From assembly GCF_003314995.1 (NCBI RefSeq), contig NZ_QNRH01000009.1, forward strand, positions 18,105 to 82,104: a DNA stretch of 64,000 nt. Reading direction: 5' to 3'. Below, piece by piece: positions 1 through 9,604 of the stretch. Origin of the DNA: Pseudochrobactrum asaccharolyticum (GTDB lineage: Bacteria; Pseudomonadota; Alphaproteobacteria; Rhizobiales; Rhizobiaceae). The position numbers and the translations under genes were made by a program. The notes under the pieces are model-generated. The model was not told where the DNA came from, searched no databases, and was given only the letters and a program-made list of their open reading frames with translations. Position 1 is the stretch's first letter, and each line of letters opens with the position of its first letter.

Positions 1-48
1 CCATTACAGGCGCTTACCCTTGATCTATCTGCATTATGACAGGAGGGG

Positions 49-680
49 ATGATGAAGGAATTTATCGCACAAACCCGTATTGAGCTGTTGAATTCCGATC
101 ATGTTTTGACGCAGGTGTGCGCGCATATGATTGAACATGATGCAGAAGTGGAAATGCGTGGTGAAAAGCGGGTTTTACGATTTCTGGACACGCAGGCAGA
201 TTTGACCTGTGAGGGAAATGAGGTGCTGATTGATGTCAGATCCAAACCCCTTGAGGGCATATATTTTACCCGTATGGCGCTGAGATCACATATTCTGGAG
301 TTTTCTGAACATAAAATTCCGCTATTTGAATGGACCGGTGATGGTGAAACCATTGTTCGCCCACCGAATTTTCAGATTTTAGAGGTTGTGAGCTGCCAGA
401 ATATAACGCCGCATATGCGTCGGATTGCATTCAAAGCGGATAATATCGCACGCTTAATGAAACAGCTCTGCCCGCAATTGGTCGAATGTTGGAACATTTA
501 CCGGAAACAGCGCGCGGTATTGCTGTGATTGAAGTGGCGGATGATGGTTCATCTGTTTATGTCCGGGCGGGGGCGAGTTTGATACTTTCCGCACAATCCG
601 CAGTAATTTACGCACAGAGTGCGGGCTTAAAAAACATGAACATCTGGTTGTTTCATATTGGCGTCGCGGTGCGGGAGCTG
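49..680 (+). pseudogene. Siderophore-interacting protein (ferric-siderophore reductase family), broken
   Basis: The first 100 or so residues read as a DUF2218 domain. The start of an FAD-binding siderophore-interacting domain follows (PPNFQILEVVSCQNITPHMRR, then a frame loss near 485). The next frame gives LPETARGIAVIEVADDGSSVYVRAG, typical of the C-terminal domain, and a further frame change near 630 gives KKHEHLVVSYWRRGAGAD, the usual C-terminal signature. Much of the central flavin-binding domain is missing. Intact relatives reduce ferric siderophores in the cytoplasm with NAD(P)H and FAD. The start codon at 49 follows a strong ribosome site (AGGAGG). The 3' end runs into an IS6-type remnant at about 681. 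With a deletion and at least two frame changes, it cannot make a working enzyme. Confidence 0.75.
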
Positions 681-1403
681 ACTAGATTTTGTTGCAAAAT
701 TTAATTTGATATAAAGGGTGGCTTAACGCTGCACACAATTATGCTGCGAGCTCAGTGAAGACTTGGACTAGCGAGTGCTTATCATTGGTGAACTGGTTTT
801 TTAAGGGGCATATGAGCCATCTCGATATCAGCAATGGTAGCTGATGCGGAATTAAATGCTTTAAAGCCCGTCATCGGTTTGGTGATCCGTTTGATAAAAC
901 GCTGATGCTGCTCAAGTATATTGTTGAGGAGCCTGGTCTGCCGGATTTCAATGATGTCGCCGTTCCGGTGAGCTTCAGGATCGTGTTAACAGCCTGCTGG
1001 CAGCCAGATACAGAGTTTCGATAAATTGAAGTCAAGTGTTTGTCCGTCACGATCAATCGCCCGATATAAATAGATCCATTTGCCTTTGACCTTGATGTAG
1101 GTCTCATTGACCCGCCAAGAACTGGCCGTATGACATATACGTATCTGAACCTGCGCCGCAATCTGAGGTGAGTAACGAACAACTCATCGGTTTAAGACAG
1201 CATGATCGACGTATACGCTGCGTTCAGCCAAAATTTCCTGAAGGGCACGGTAAGAAATTGAATATCGGATATGCATACATGATGACACTTTTGCGAAAAT
1301 GAGCCCCCCTTGAAAACGCCCGTCATCTCTTCACACCTCAATCAATCGCGTACATCAAGGGTGGCATAGCTCAACAGAAGTGAAAATTTTGCGACACGAT
1401 CGT
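681..1403 (-). mobile_element. Decayed IS6-family insertion sequence
   Basis: On the minus strand, fragments of an IS6/IS26-type DDE transposase can be read in shifting frames: WRVNETYIKVKG(K)WIYLYRAIDRDGQTLDF around 1040-1120, and LEQHQRFIKRITKPMTGFKAF around 850-920. Candidate terminal inverted repeats are TGTTGCAAAATTT at 690-702 and its near-complement at 1383-1395, about 720 bp apart, a plausible length for this family. Stops and frame changes inside the gene make it inactive. It ends one gene (the siderophore-interacting protein) and lies next to putR. The exact boundaries are estimates. Confidence 0.7.
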
Positions 1404-1423
1404 TCTCCGCTGACTATTCACAC

Positions 1424-1918
1424 TTATAAGGCGCCCGGATAGACCCTCACCGGGCGATTATCTTTCACAGATTCCATCACCACGAATGTCGAGGTACTTG
1501 CTACATTGGGGAGACTGGAAATTTTTTCTCCCAATACCTCGCGATAGCGCCGTATATTGGAAGTGCGTACCTTGAGGAGATAGTCGAAAGAGCTTGCAAT
1601 CATATGACATTCTTCAACTTCGCGAATCTTGCGCACGGCAATGTTAAAGGCCTGCAACGCAGATTCGCGCGTGTCAGACAATTTGACGGTCGTAAAAGCA
1701 ATATGATCAAAGCCGAGCTTTTCGGGATCAATGGCAGCGCGAAAGCCCAGAATATAACCTTCATCGACGAGCCTTTTCAGTCTTGCCTGACAGGGCGTCT
1801 TAGAAAGACCGACTTTTTTCGACAGCTCTGTAACGGCAATTCGCCCGTCTTCACTCAGAACTTCGAGGATGCGGCGATCAAACTGATCCAAATCGTCTAC
1901 AGATTCAATTTTTCGCAT
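1424..1918 (-). CDS. putR: Lrp/AsnC-family regulator, probable proline-responsive activator of putA
   Basis: This 164-residue protein has an N-terminal winged HTH (about residues 8-60, with LDQFDRRILEVLSEDGR and VTELSKKVGLSKTPCQARLKRL) and a C-terminal RAM ligand-binding domain (about 70-150). The start chosen is the ATG at 1918, because upstream in-frame sequence is not Lrp-like and would overlap putA. It is divergent from putA with about 154 bp between them. In alphaproteobacteria this arrangement is typical of PutR, a proline-responsive activator of putA that also controls itself. That role is inferred from family and position. The nearby imperfect palindrome at 1940-1958 could be its site. 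Confidence 0.88.
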   Translation of the reverse strand: MRKIESVDDLDQFDRRILEVLSEDGRIAVTELSKKVGLSKTPCQARLKRLVDEGYILGFRAAIDPEKLGFDHIAFTTVKLSDTRESALQAFNIAVRKIREVEECHMIASSFDYLLKVRTSNIRRYREVLGEKISSLPNVASTSTFVVMESVKDNRPVRVYPGAL

Positions 1919-1939
1919 GCGAACAGCCTTATAATGCTT

Positions 1940-1958
1940 CAATAATAAGATTATATTG
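1940..1958. promoter_or_regulatory. Candidate Lrp-type operator between putR and putA
   Basis: CAATAATAAGATTATATTG is an AT-rich imperfect palindrome (outer arms CAATA/TATTG). It lies 22 bases upstream of the putR start in the divergent putR-putA gap. Lrp-family regulators favour such degenerate AT-rich dyads. Position and symmetry are seen; binding is inference. Confidence 0.35.
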
Positions 1959-2072
1959 CCTAAAATTTTGTCAAATGAAGGCAGAATGGTATTTATACCA
2001 ATGGTAATGTGCATACAATTTAAATGATCGCATTCGGACAAATCCGGTGTAGTTTTTTTGAGAGCCATATCC

Positions 2073-5000
2073 ATGAACGACATGTCTTCTGCCCCCAAGG
2101 TTCCCGTTTTTGAAAGCTTTGCACCGCCAGTGCGCGAACAAAGCGAACTTCGCCAGATTATCACTGCCGCCTATCGCCGTTCCGAGCAGGAATGTGTGAC
2201 GGCTTTGGTCGAACAGGCAACCTTGCCAGAAGATACGCGCAAACAGATCCGTGCGACCGCACAAAAGCTGATAGAAGCCTTGCGTGCCAAGCACAAAGGC
2301 ACGGGCGTCGAAGGTCTGGTGCATGAATATTCACTGTCGAGCCAGGAAGGTGTGGCACTGATGTGCCTTGCCGAAGCTCTGTTGCGTATTCCGGATACTG
2401 CAACACGTGATGCGCTGATCCGCGATAAAGTTTCTAATGGTGACTGGAAATCTCACGTGGGCGGCGGTCGCTCGCTGTTCGTCAATGCGGCCACGTGGGG
2501 CCTCGTCGTTACCGGCAAACTGACCGGTACTGTCAATGATCGCGGCCTTTCGGCTGCACTGACCCGTCTGATCGCCCGTTGCGGCGAACCGGTTATCCGT
2601 CGCGGCGTCGATATGGCAATGCGTATGATGGGTGAGCAATTTGTCACCGGCGAAACCATTGATGAAGCGCTGAAGCGCGCCAAGTCACTTGAAGAGCGCG
2701 GCTTCCGCTATTCCTACGATATGCTGGGTGAAGCTGCGACCACCGCTGCTGATGCCGAACGCTATTACAAGGACTACGAAACTGCGATTCATGCCATTGG
2801 CCGTGCATCGGCAGGTCGTGGCATCTATGACGGTCCCGGCATTTCCATCAAGCTTTCCGCGCTGCACCCACGGTATGTTCGTGCTCAGAGCGCGCGCGTT
2901 ATGGACGAGCTTCTGCCAAAGGTGAAGGCGCTTGCTGCGCTTTCGAAGAAATACAATATCGGCCTGAACATCGATGCCGAAGAAGCTGATCGTCTGGAGC
3001 TGTCGCTCGACCTGTTACAGGGCCTTTGCGAAGACCCTGATCTCGCAGACTGGGAAGGCATGGGCTTTGTTGTGCAGGCCTATGGCAAGCGCTGCCCGTT
3101 TGTGCTTGATTTCATTATCGATCTTGCCCGCCGCAACAATCGTCGCGTCATGGTTCGCCTCGTCAAGGGCGCTTACTGGGATGCTGAAATCAAACGTGCG
3201 CAGGTTGATGGTCTGGAAGATTTCCCGGTTTACACCCGCAAGGTTCACACCGACGTTTCCTACATCGCTTGTGCCCGCAAACTGTTGGCTGCGACCGATG
3301 TGATATTCCCGCAATTCGCAACCCATAATGCACAGACGCTTGCAACTATTTATCATCTTGCAGGCACTGATTTCAAAACAGGCAAGTATGAATTCCAGTG
3401 CCTGCACGGCATGGGTGAGCCGCTTTATGATGAAGTTGTCGGCCCGTCGAAGCTGGGTCGTCCGGCTCGTATTTATGCGCCGGTTGGTACGCATGAAACG
3501 CTGCTAGCATACCTCGTTCGCCGTCTCCTCGAAAACGGCGCAAACTCCTCTTTCGTCAATCGCATTGGCGACAAGAGTGTTTCCATCGATGATCTGATTG
3601 CTGATCCGGCAGAAGTCGTGCGTTCCATGGCCGTTGTTGGTGCGCGTCATGACCAGATTGCGCTGCCGGAAGGCCTTTATGGCGCTCGTCAGAATTCGGC
3701 TGGCTTCGATCTGTCCAATGAAGTGACACTGGCTGAACTGAGCAAGGTTTTGAAAGAAACCGCTTCGCGCGCATGGACTTCCGAGCCGAAGATTGCAGGT
3801 CATAAGCCATCAGGTGCAGGTCGTCCGGTTCTCAACCCCGGCGATCATAATGATGTTGTGGGCTCAGTCATTGAAGCATCGGAAGCCGATGTTGCCAAGG
3901 CCATGCAGATTGCAAACAAAGCGACTGCAACATGGTCAGCGGTTTCGCCTGCAGAACGCGCTACCTGCCTTGAACGCGCCGCCGATATCATGCAGCGCGA
4001 TATGCCCGCTTTGCTTGGTCTGATCATGCGTGAAGCTGGTAAGTCCATGCCAAACGCTATCGCTGAAGTGCGTGAAGCCATCGATTTCCTGCGTTATTAT
4101 GCAGAGCAGACCCGCCGCACATTGGGCGTCGGACATAAACCGCTTGGCCCGATTGTCTGCATCAGCCCTTGGAACTTCCCGCTGGCTATTTTTGCCGGTC
4201 AGATCGCGGCAGCTCTCGTTGCCGGCAATCCGGTTCTGGCAAAGCCTGCCGAAGAAACCCCGTTGATTGCCGCGCAGGGCATCCGTATTCTGCATGAAGC
4301 CGGTATTCCGGCAGATGCGCTGCAACTGCTTCCGGGTGATGGTCGCGTGGGTGCGGCTCTTGTTGCAGCTTCGGAAACCTGTGGCGTGATGTTTACCGGT
4401 TCGACCGAAGTGGCACGTCTCATTCAGGCGCAGCTTGCTTCGCGCCTGCTGCCAAATGGCAAGCCGATCCCGCTGATCGCCGAAACCGGCGGCCAGAACG
4501 CCATGATCGTCGACTCCTCGGCACTGGCTGAGCAGGTTGTGTTCGACGTTATCGCTTCGGCTTTTGACAGTGCTGGTCAGCGTTGCTCGGCTCTGCGTGT
4601 TCTATGCTTGCAGGAAGATGTTGCTGACCGCATTCTCACCATGCTCAAGGGCGCGCTCAAAGAGCTTTCCATTGGTCGCACCGACGAGCTGAAAGTGGAT
4701 ATCGGGCCGGTCATCACTGAAGAAGCCAAGGATATCATCGAAAAGCACATCGAAGGTATGCGTAATATCGGTCGCAAGGTCGAGCAACTGCCGCTCGGCG
4801 ATGGAGCGCAGAACGGTACTTTCGTTGCACCGACGATTATCGAAATCGACAGCTTGAGTGATCTCAAACGTGAAGTCTTCGGTCCGGTTCTGCATGTAGT
4901 GCGCTACAAACGTGCCGACATGGATCGTCTGATCGATGATATTAATGCGACCGGTTATGGTCTGACCTTTGGTCTGCATACGCGCCTTGATGAAACGATT

Positions 5001-5756
5001 GCCCATGTTGCGGATCGTATCCGCGTTGGCAATCTCTACATCAACCGCAACGTTATTGGCGCTGTGGTTGGCGTGCAGCCATTTGGCGGTCGTGGTCTGT
5101 CGGGTACGGGTCCAAAGGCTGGCGGACCGCTCTATCTGGGTCGTCTGGTTGAAACGGCACCGATCCCGCCGCGCCATTCGTCGGTTCACAGCGATACAGC
5201 ACTGACCGAATTTGCCAAGTGGCTTGGTCTTCGTGGCATGAACGATCTGGCACAGGCAGCGCGTGAAACCGGCAGTGCCTCGGCGCTCGGCCTCAATCTT
5301 GAACTGGCTGGTCCTGTTGGTGAACGCAACGTCTATGCTTTGCATGCGCGTGGTCGCATCCTTCTGGTACCACAGACTGAAACCGGTCTTTATCGCCAGC
5401 TGACCGCCGCACTTGCTACCGGCAACAGTGTGGTCATTGATGAGACATCAGGTCTGCGCTCAGTGTTGAAGGATCTGCCAGCAAGCGTTGCATCGCGTTT
5501 GGTCTGGTCGAAGGACTGGCAGGCGGATGCGCCATTTGCCGGTGCGCTGGTTGAAGGTGACAGTGCCCGTATCGTTGAGGTCAATCAAAAGATCGCAGGA
5601 CTGCCGGGACCATTGGTTCTGACACAGGCCGCATCTTCGGAAGAGCTGGCTAACAATGTAGAAGCCTATTGCCTTAACTGGTTGCTGGAAGAAGTCTCGA
5701 CTTCGATCAACACCACAGCGGCAGGCGGTAACGCCAGCCTGATGGCAATCGGCTGA
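2073..5756 (+). CDS. putA: Bifunctional proline dehydrogenase / delta-1-pyrroline-5-carboxylate dehydrogenase PutA
   Basis: PutA oxidises proline to P5C (FAD, electrons to quinone at the membrane) and then to glutamate (NAD+). The 1227 residues contain a helical N-terminal part, a PRODH barrel (about 170-480; VRLVKGAYWDAEIKRAQ, then LVRRLLENGANSSFVNRI) and an aldehyde-dehydrogenase-type domain (about 550-1030; AETGGQNAMIV, catalytic Cys838 in SAGQRCSALR). A C-terminal extension of about 180 residues, usual in long alphaproteobacterial PutA, follows. There is no N-terminal ribbon-helix-helix, so regulation is left to the divergent Lrp gene. ATG at 2073 is preferred over a TTG at 2058. A clear terminator follows at 5779. 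Confidence 0.97.
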   Translation: MNDMSSAPKVPVFESFAPPVREQSELRQIITAAYRRSEQECVTALVEQATLPEDTRKQIRATAQKLIEALRAKHKGTGVEGLVHEYSLSSQEGVALMCLAEALLRIPDTATRDALIRDKVSNGDWKSHVGGGRSLFVNAATWGLVVTGKLTGTVNDRGLSAALTRLIARCGEPVIRRGVDMAMRMMGEQFVTGETIDEALKRAKSLEERGFRYSYDMLGEAATTAADAERYYKDYETAIHAIGRASAGRGIYDGPGISIKLSALHPRYVRAQSARVMDELLPKVKALAALSKKYNIGLNIDAEEADRLELSLDLLQGLCEDPDLADWEGMGFVVQAYGKRCPFVLDFIIDLARRNNRRVMVRLVKGAYWDAEIKRAQVDGLEDFPVYTRKVHTDVSYIACARKLLAATDVIFPQFATHNAQTLATIYHLAGTDFKTGKYEFQCLHGMGEPLYDEVVGPSKLGRPARIYAPVGTHETLLAYLVRRLLENGANSSFVNRIGDKSVSIDDLIADPAEVVRSMAVVGARHDQIALPEGLYGARQNSAGFDLSNEVTLAELSKVLKETASRAWTSEPKIAGHKPSGAGRPVLNPGDHNDVVGSVIEASEADVAKAMQIANKATATWSAVSPAERATCLERAADIMQRDMPALLGLIMREAGKSMPNAIAEVREAIDFLRYYAEQTRRTLGVGHKPLGPIVCISPWNFPLAIFAGQIAAALVAGNPVLAKPAEETPLIAAQGIRILHEAGIPADALQLLPGDGRVGAALVAASETCGVMFTGSTEVARLIQAQLASRLLPNGKPIPLIAETGGQNAMIVDSSALAEQVVFDVIASAFDSAGQRCSALRVLCLQEDVADRILTMLKGALKELSIGRTDELKVDIGPVITEEAKDIIEKHIEGMRNIGRKVEQLPLGDGAQNGTFVAPTIIEIDSLSDLKREVFGPVLHVVRYKRADMDRLIDDINATGYGLTFGLHTRLDETIAHVADRIRVGNLYINRNVIGAVVGVQPFGGRGLSGTGPKAGGPLYLGRLVETAPIPPRHSSVHSDTALTEFAKWLGLRGMNDLAQAARETGSASALGLNLELAGPVGERNVYALHARGRILLVPQTETGLYRQLTAALATGNSVVIDETSGLRSVLKDLPASVASRLVWSKDWQADAPFAGALVEGDSARIVEVNQKIAGLPGPLVLTQAASSEELANNVEAYCLNWLLEEVSTSINTTAAGGNASLMAIG

Positions 5757-5778
5757 TTATACTTGTAATATGCATTTG

Positions 5779-5805
5779 AAAGGCGGCCTACAGGCCGCCT
5801 TTTTC
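5779..5805 (+). terminator. Rho-independent terminator of putA
   Basis: A GC-rich hairpin, AGGCGGCC-TA-CA-GGCCGCCT, is followed directly by TTTTTC, 23 bases after the putA stop codon. Confidence 0.9.
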
Positions 5806-5885
5806 ATTTGTGTATGAAAGCGGATGAATTGTCAGGCGGGGGTTGCCAAGTGAGATAAGCTTGGAGTTTCCGGTATCGATGTGGC

Positions 5886-6227
5886 GTGAAATCACCGAGT
5901 TCTTTTCCCTGGTTGAAGGGGGGCGTTTCGCGTGAGATTGTCTCTTATACAGTATGGGCCTATCACTGGTTTGTGCTCAGTGCGGCCGATGTGGAGGATC
6001 TGCTGGCTGAGCATGCCGTGATCGTCCGCAGGGAAACTGTCCGCCTCTGGATCAATCGCTTTGGCTGCCATTTTGCTCATTGTATTCGCAAAAACTGGCC
6101 AAGATCGAATGATCAATTGGATATGGATGAGGTCGCCATTACGATTGCCGGGAGAACGCTCTGGCTCTGGCGAGTAATTGATGCGGAAGGTGATGAGCTG
6201 GCCTGCTGCCGGTTTCATATACAGTGA
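5886..6227 (+). pseudogene. IS6-family transposase, N-terminal half only
   Basis: The reading frame gives an IS6/IS240-type transposase N-terminus: REIVSYTVWAYHWFVLSAADVEDLLAE, an HTH-like RRETVRLWINRFG, and MDEVAITIAGRTLWLWRVIDAEG with the first DDE-type aspartate. It stops after about 113 residues, where IS3-type sequence begins, so the catalytic C-terminal half is absent. It probably starts at a GTG at 5886. It differs from the IS6-type remnant at 681-1403 in sequence and orientation. Insertion of the IS3-type element at about 6228 is the simplest explanation for the truncation. Confidence 0.72.
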
Positions 6228-7404
6228 GTTAAGATACTCCTCCTGAAGCGAAGAATATGAATACAGAGAAGAATATTCAGCCGCGAGTATAAGCTTACGG
6301 CAGTTAATCTGGTTAAAGAGCGTGGGGTTACACTTGCTCAGGCAGCACGCGATCTGGACGTCTACGTGAGTGTCTTGCGCAAATGGATTAGGGAATACGA
6401 CGACGATTCAAGCCAGTCCTTTTCTGGAAAAGGGCATATGAAGCCGGATTAGTAATCAAGCAGGTGAATCGATTACCCGGCGGAACACCGCAGCCTACTT
6501 TGCCAGAGACGCGATATGAAGTTCGCGTTTATTGCAAAGCACCGCTCGATCTGACCGGTGGCAGGGTTGTGCAAAATATTAGGAGTTTCTCGTTCAGGCT
6601 TTCACGCGTGGTTCAATTGTTCTTCAAGTAAACGTGCACGCTATGATGGAGTGCTGCTGGAAAGGATCAAGCAGAGTTTTCAGTCCAGTGACCGTACTTA
6701 TGGTGCCAGACGAGTCCGGCACGATGTTCTGGTGGAAGGGGTGTGCTGTGGTCTTCATCGTATCGAGCGGCTGTTGCGCTTGAATGCGCTGAGAGCCAGG
6801 CCGAGGCGGCGTGGTTGCCAAAAGATATCGGTGAATCATGTTTTCATCATACCAAATGTGCTGAACCACCAGTTCACGGCAAATCGTCCGAACCAGAAAT
6901 GGGTAGCCGACTTCACCTATATTTGGACAGCAGAAGGCTGGTTGTATGTCGCAGTAGTCATCGATCTGCTCTCACTCCGTGTCGTTGGCTGGTCAATGAA
7001 TGCCAATATGACGGCTCAGCTCGTTACTGATGCGCTGATCATGGCGTTCTGGCGTCGGGGAAATCAGATGCACTCCTGCATCATTTTGATCAAGGAAGCC
7101 AATATACGAGCGAGCAGTTCCAGCGTCTCATAGGAGATCACGGAATTACATGCTCAATGAGCCGATCTGGAAACGTCCGGGACAATGCTGCAATGGAGAA
7201 AGCTTCTTCTCATCGTTGAAAACAACAGGAAAGGTGTATCGAACGTGGAATGATGCCAAAGCGGATGTGTTCGATAACATTGAACGCTTCTACAATTCTA
7301 AGTGGCGACACTCGACTATCCCAGCCCCAATGGCTTTGTGTTTAGTCCACATGCGGAAACGCCGCAACACTAGGAATGCTAAGCGATTTATTCGTAAATT
7401 GTAG
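6228..7404 (+). mobile_element. Decayed IS3-family insertion sequence (orfA/orfB)
   Basis: orfA (6261-6452) reads FSREYKLTAVNLVKERG, then TLAQAARDLDVYVSVLRKWI, an IS3-type HTH protein whose start codon is out of frame and which stops early. orfB begins at ATG 6516 (MKFAFIAKHRSI), hits an in-frame TGA at 6552 where relatives have Trp, and resumes from 6555. It shows KWVADFTYIWTAEGWLYVAVVIDL (first Asp). It then needs a frame change near 7070 (HHFDQGSQYTSEQFQRL, second Asp) and another near 7200 (ESFFSSLK, catalytic Glu region), ending at 7404. Several independent lesions make it inactive. Terminal repeats were not identified, so the ends are approximate. Confidence 0.78.
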
Positions 7405-7689
7405 TCAAGCCAGAGACATTAGCCGATACGTCGAGGTGAGCGGGTTATGAAGCGCGGTAAACCTGCACGTCATCTACAATGCATCTTATTCTGGCACCGT
7501 CAACTGTTCTAGATATTGCTAAAGATATGTGGCGGGCAATCGCGTGCATAAAATTTACTCAAAACAATACTATAGACATAACTACGCTCAATCTGATCTT
7601 CACCTATAATACATAACTTCCGTCCCATCTATCGATGGGATCGTCTCCGCCATTGATTTTCTTTATCGCCGATTAAGCCCACGCGGTCT

Positions 7690-8454
7690 TTATTTTGTGT
7701 CTTTCCGGCCGTAACGGGTCGGTGATGTGCCGAAAAACTTGCGAAACATTGCGATAAATGCACTGACGCTTTCATAGCCGAGCCGGAAAGCAATATCAGT
7801 CACACTATGCCCGCTATCCAGTAGGGACAGTGCTTCCATCAGGCGGATTTGTTGCTTCCATGTAGTCAGGCTCATGCCGGTTTGCTCACGAAACATCCGT
7901 GTGAAGGTTCGCCGTCCCATCGCCGCATAAGACGCCCATGCATCCAGATCGCGCGGATCGGACGGGTCTTCGCTAATAGCCTTGCAGACCCGCAACAAGC
8001 GCGGATCAGACGGCATTGATACACTGTAAGGCGCGGCGGGCATGGCTTTGAGCTCAGTGATCAGCAGCTCCGCAATCTTCATATCGCGTTCGCTTGCAGG
8101 TTGGCTGCGGTCAAAGGATACGACTTCGACAATTAATGCACGCAGGAACTCGGATATTTCCATCAGGATACAGCCGTCCGGCAATTCCGCGCTGTTCTCG
8201 AAGTAAAGTGTGCGCAGAGCAACACTGTCGCGACAGGAAACCTCATGTCCCATTCCCGCCGGTATCAGCAATGCGCGTTGCGGCGGCACGGTATATTGTG
8301 CAGCAGTGGTGGAAACAGACATCACACCGGTAATAGCGTAGAGCAGTTGCGGGCGCTCATGGCTGTGCCACGTATCGGTAAAACCGGCGCTATATTCATC
8401 CGACAGGCCGATGACCGGACAACCATTATTTTTTAAATCGCTCGAATGCTTCAT
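7690..8454 (-). CDS. AraC-family transcriptional regulator (cupin sensor domain)
   Basis: The 254-residue protein has an N-terminal cupin-like sensing domain (about residues 15-110, with TDTWHSHERPQLLYAITGVM) and a C-terminal AraC double HTH (about 155-250; ARRTF-type MGRRTFTRMFREQTGMSLTTWKQQ, then VTDIAFRLGYESVSAFIAMFRKFFGTSP). The ATG at 8454 fits the domain start. Longer upstream in-frame sequence is not conserved-looking. It is divergent from the esterase/PaiB pair (8620-10213), which it probably controls. The inducer is unknown. Confidence 0.88.
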   Translation of the reverse strand: MKHSSDLKNNGCPVIGLSDEYSAGFTDTWHSHERPQLLYAITGVMSVSTTAAQYTVPPQRALLIPAGMGHEVSCRDSVALRTLYFENSAELPDGCILMEISEFLRALIVEVVSFDRSQPASERDMKIAELLITELKAMPAAPYSVSMPSDPRLLRVCKAISEDPSDPRDLDAWASYAAMGRRTFTRMFREQTGMSLTTWKQQIRLMEALSLLDSGHSVTDIAFRLGYESVSAFIAMFRKFFGTSPTRYGRKDTK

Positions 8455-8619
8455 TTGTGACACATATCCGTCAGACAGAATGTCAAACAAGCACAAATCT
8501 GGCTTAAAAACGAGCGCTTTGCCCGAGATACATATTTTTTGGCCCTTTTTCGATAGAAGCATTACTGCCGATTGCCGATGGTTGTCCTATAATAATTTTA
8601 TAATGTATGGGAAATTGGT

Positions 8620-9582
8620 ATGCTGGCCAATAATCAATCGGGTGACGGCACGGATATTGATCCGGATATTCGGGAATTCATCCGGATTACCTCACAGGAC
8701 TACAACCGCTTCGCCGGCGACGATCCTGCCAGTATCCCGCAGCGCCGTCTGACTGCAGAAAAGGTGCGCGAACCTTGGGTTCAGGGTGGCCCTGCGATGC
8801 ACAGCACGCAGGACGTGGTGCCGGAAACACTGGGCGTACGCATCCGTATTCATAAAAATGGTGCGGAACGGGCAAAGGGGACGTTGCTTTATATTCACGG
8901 CGGCGGCTGGGTTATTTTCAGTATGGATACGCATGACCGTCTGATGCGCGAATATGCGGCGCGCAGTGGTCTGGATGTTGTTGGTATTGATTATAGCCTG
9001 TCGCCGGAAAACCGTTATCCGACAGCGCTGAACGAGATTTCTGCCACTATTGACTGGCTTAAAACCTATGGCGAGCAATATGGTCTGAATGTTGACCGCC
9101 TCGCAATCGGCGGGGATTCTGTTGGCGCGAATATGTCTCTGGCCATATGCATAGCGATGCGCGATCGGGGTACGCCATTAGATGCGATGATCCTGAGTTA
9201 TGGTGCTTATGATACCGCGCACCGGCCTTCCTATGACCGGTTTGACGGCGCTAATTATATGCTCACATCTCAGGAAATGGTTGGCTTCTGGCAGGATTAT
9301 CTCGGCAACCAGCCGATAGAAACAGCGCCGCTGGCACGACCAATCCATGCTGATTTAGCCGGTCTGCCGCCTGCATTCTTATGTATTGCGCCTTGCGATG
9401 TGCTTGCCGATGAAAACTACGCGCTGGCGGATAAATTGAAGGCAGCGGGTGTTGATACGACCAGTGTTGTCTATGCGGGCGCGACCCATAGTTTTCTGGA
9501 AGCTGTATCAATATCCGGACTGGCTGATCAGGCGCTTAGTGATGCCTCAGACTGGCTAAAACGCCTTTTCAATCAAGCATAA
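8620..9582 (+). CDS. Alpha/beta-hydrolase, hormone-sensitive-lipase-like esterase
   Basis: The 320 residues carry the HSL-family oxyanion motif HGGGW (residues 93-97) and the nucleophile elbow GDSVGAN (165-171, Ser167). A C-terminal acid (PPAFLCIAPCDVLADEN) and a His (ATHSF) complete a triad. There is no signal peptide, so it is probably a cytoplasmic carboxylesterase for short acyl esters; the natural substrate cannot be told. It is 22 bases upstream of the PaiB-like gene, probably in one transcript, and divergent from the AraC regulator. Confidence 0.9.
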   Translation: MLANNQSGDGTDIDPDIREFIRITSQDYNRFAGDDPASIPQRRLTAEKVREPWVQGGPAMHSTQDVVPETLGVRIRIHKNGAERAKGTLLYIHGGGWVIFSMDTHDRLMREYAARSGLDVVGIDYSLSPENRYPTALNEISATIDWLKTYGEQYGLNVDRLAIGGDSVGANMSLAICIAMRDRGTPLDAMILSYGAYDTAHRPSYDRFDGANYMLTSQEMVGFWQDYLGNQPIETAPLARPIHADLAGLPPAFLCIAPCDVLADENYALADKLKAAGVDTTSVVYAGATHSFLEAVSISGLADQALSDASDWLKRLFNQA

Positions 9583-9604
9583 AATCCAACAGAGTAACTG
9601 ACCA

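Noticed and set aside
2058..2072. TTG start for putA five codons upstream
   Set aside because: The ATG at 2073 gives the usual 1227-residue protein; the upstream TTG has no ribosome site.
3015..3494. Minus-strand frame (159 codons) inside putA
   Set aside because: Antisense shadow of the proline dehydrogenase domain with no family similarity.
4602..5345. Long minus-strand frame (247 codons) inside putA
   Set aside because: It is antisense to strongly conserved putA coding sequence and has no recognisable domains; a codon-bias shadow.
7405..7689. Possible gene or site between the IS3 remnant and AraC gene
   Set aside because: No frame with domain-like sequence and no clear repeat or hairpin.
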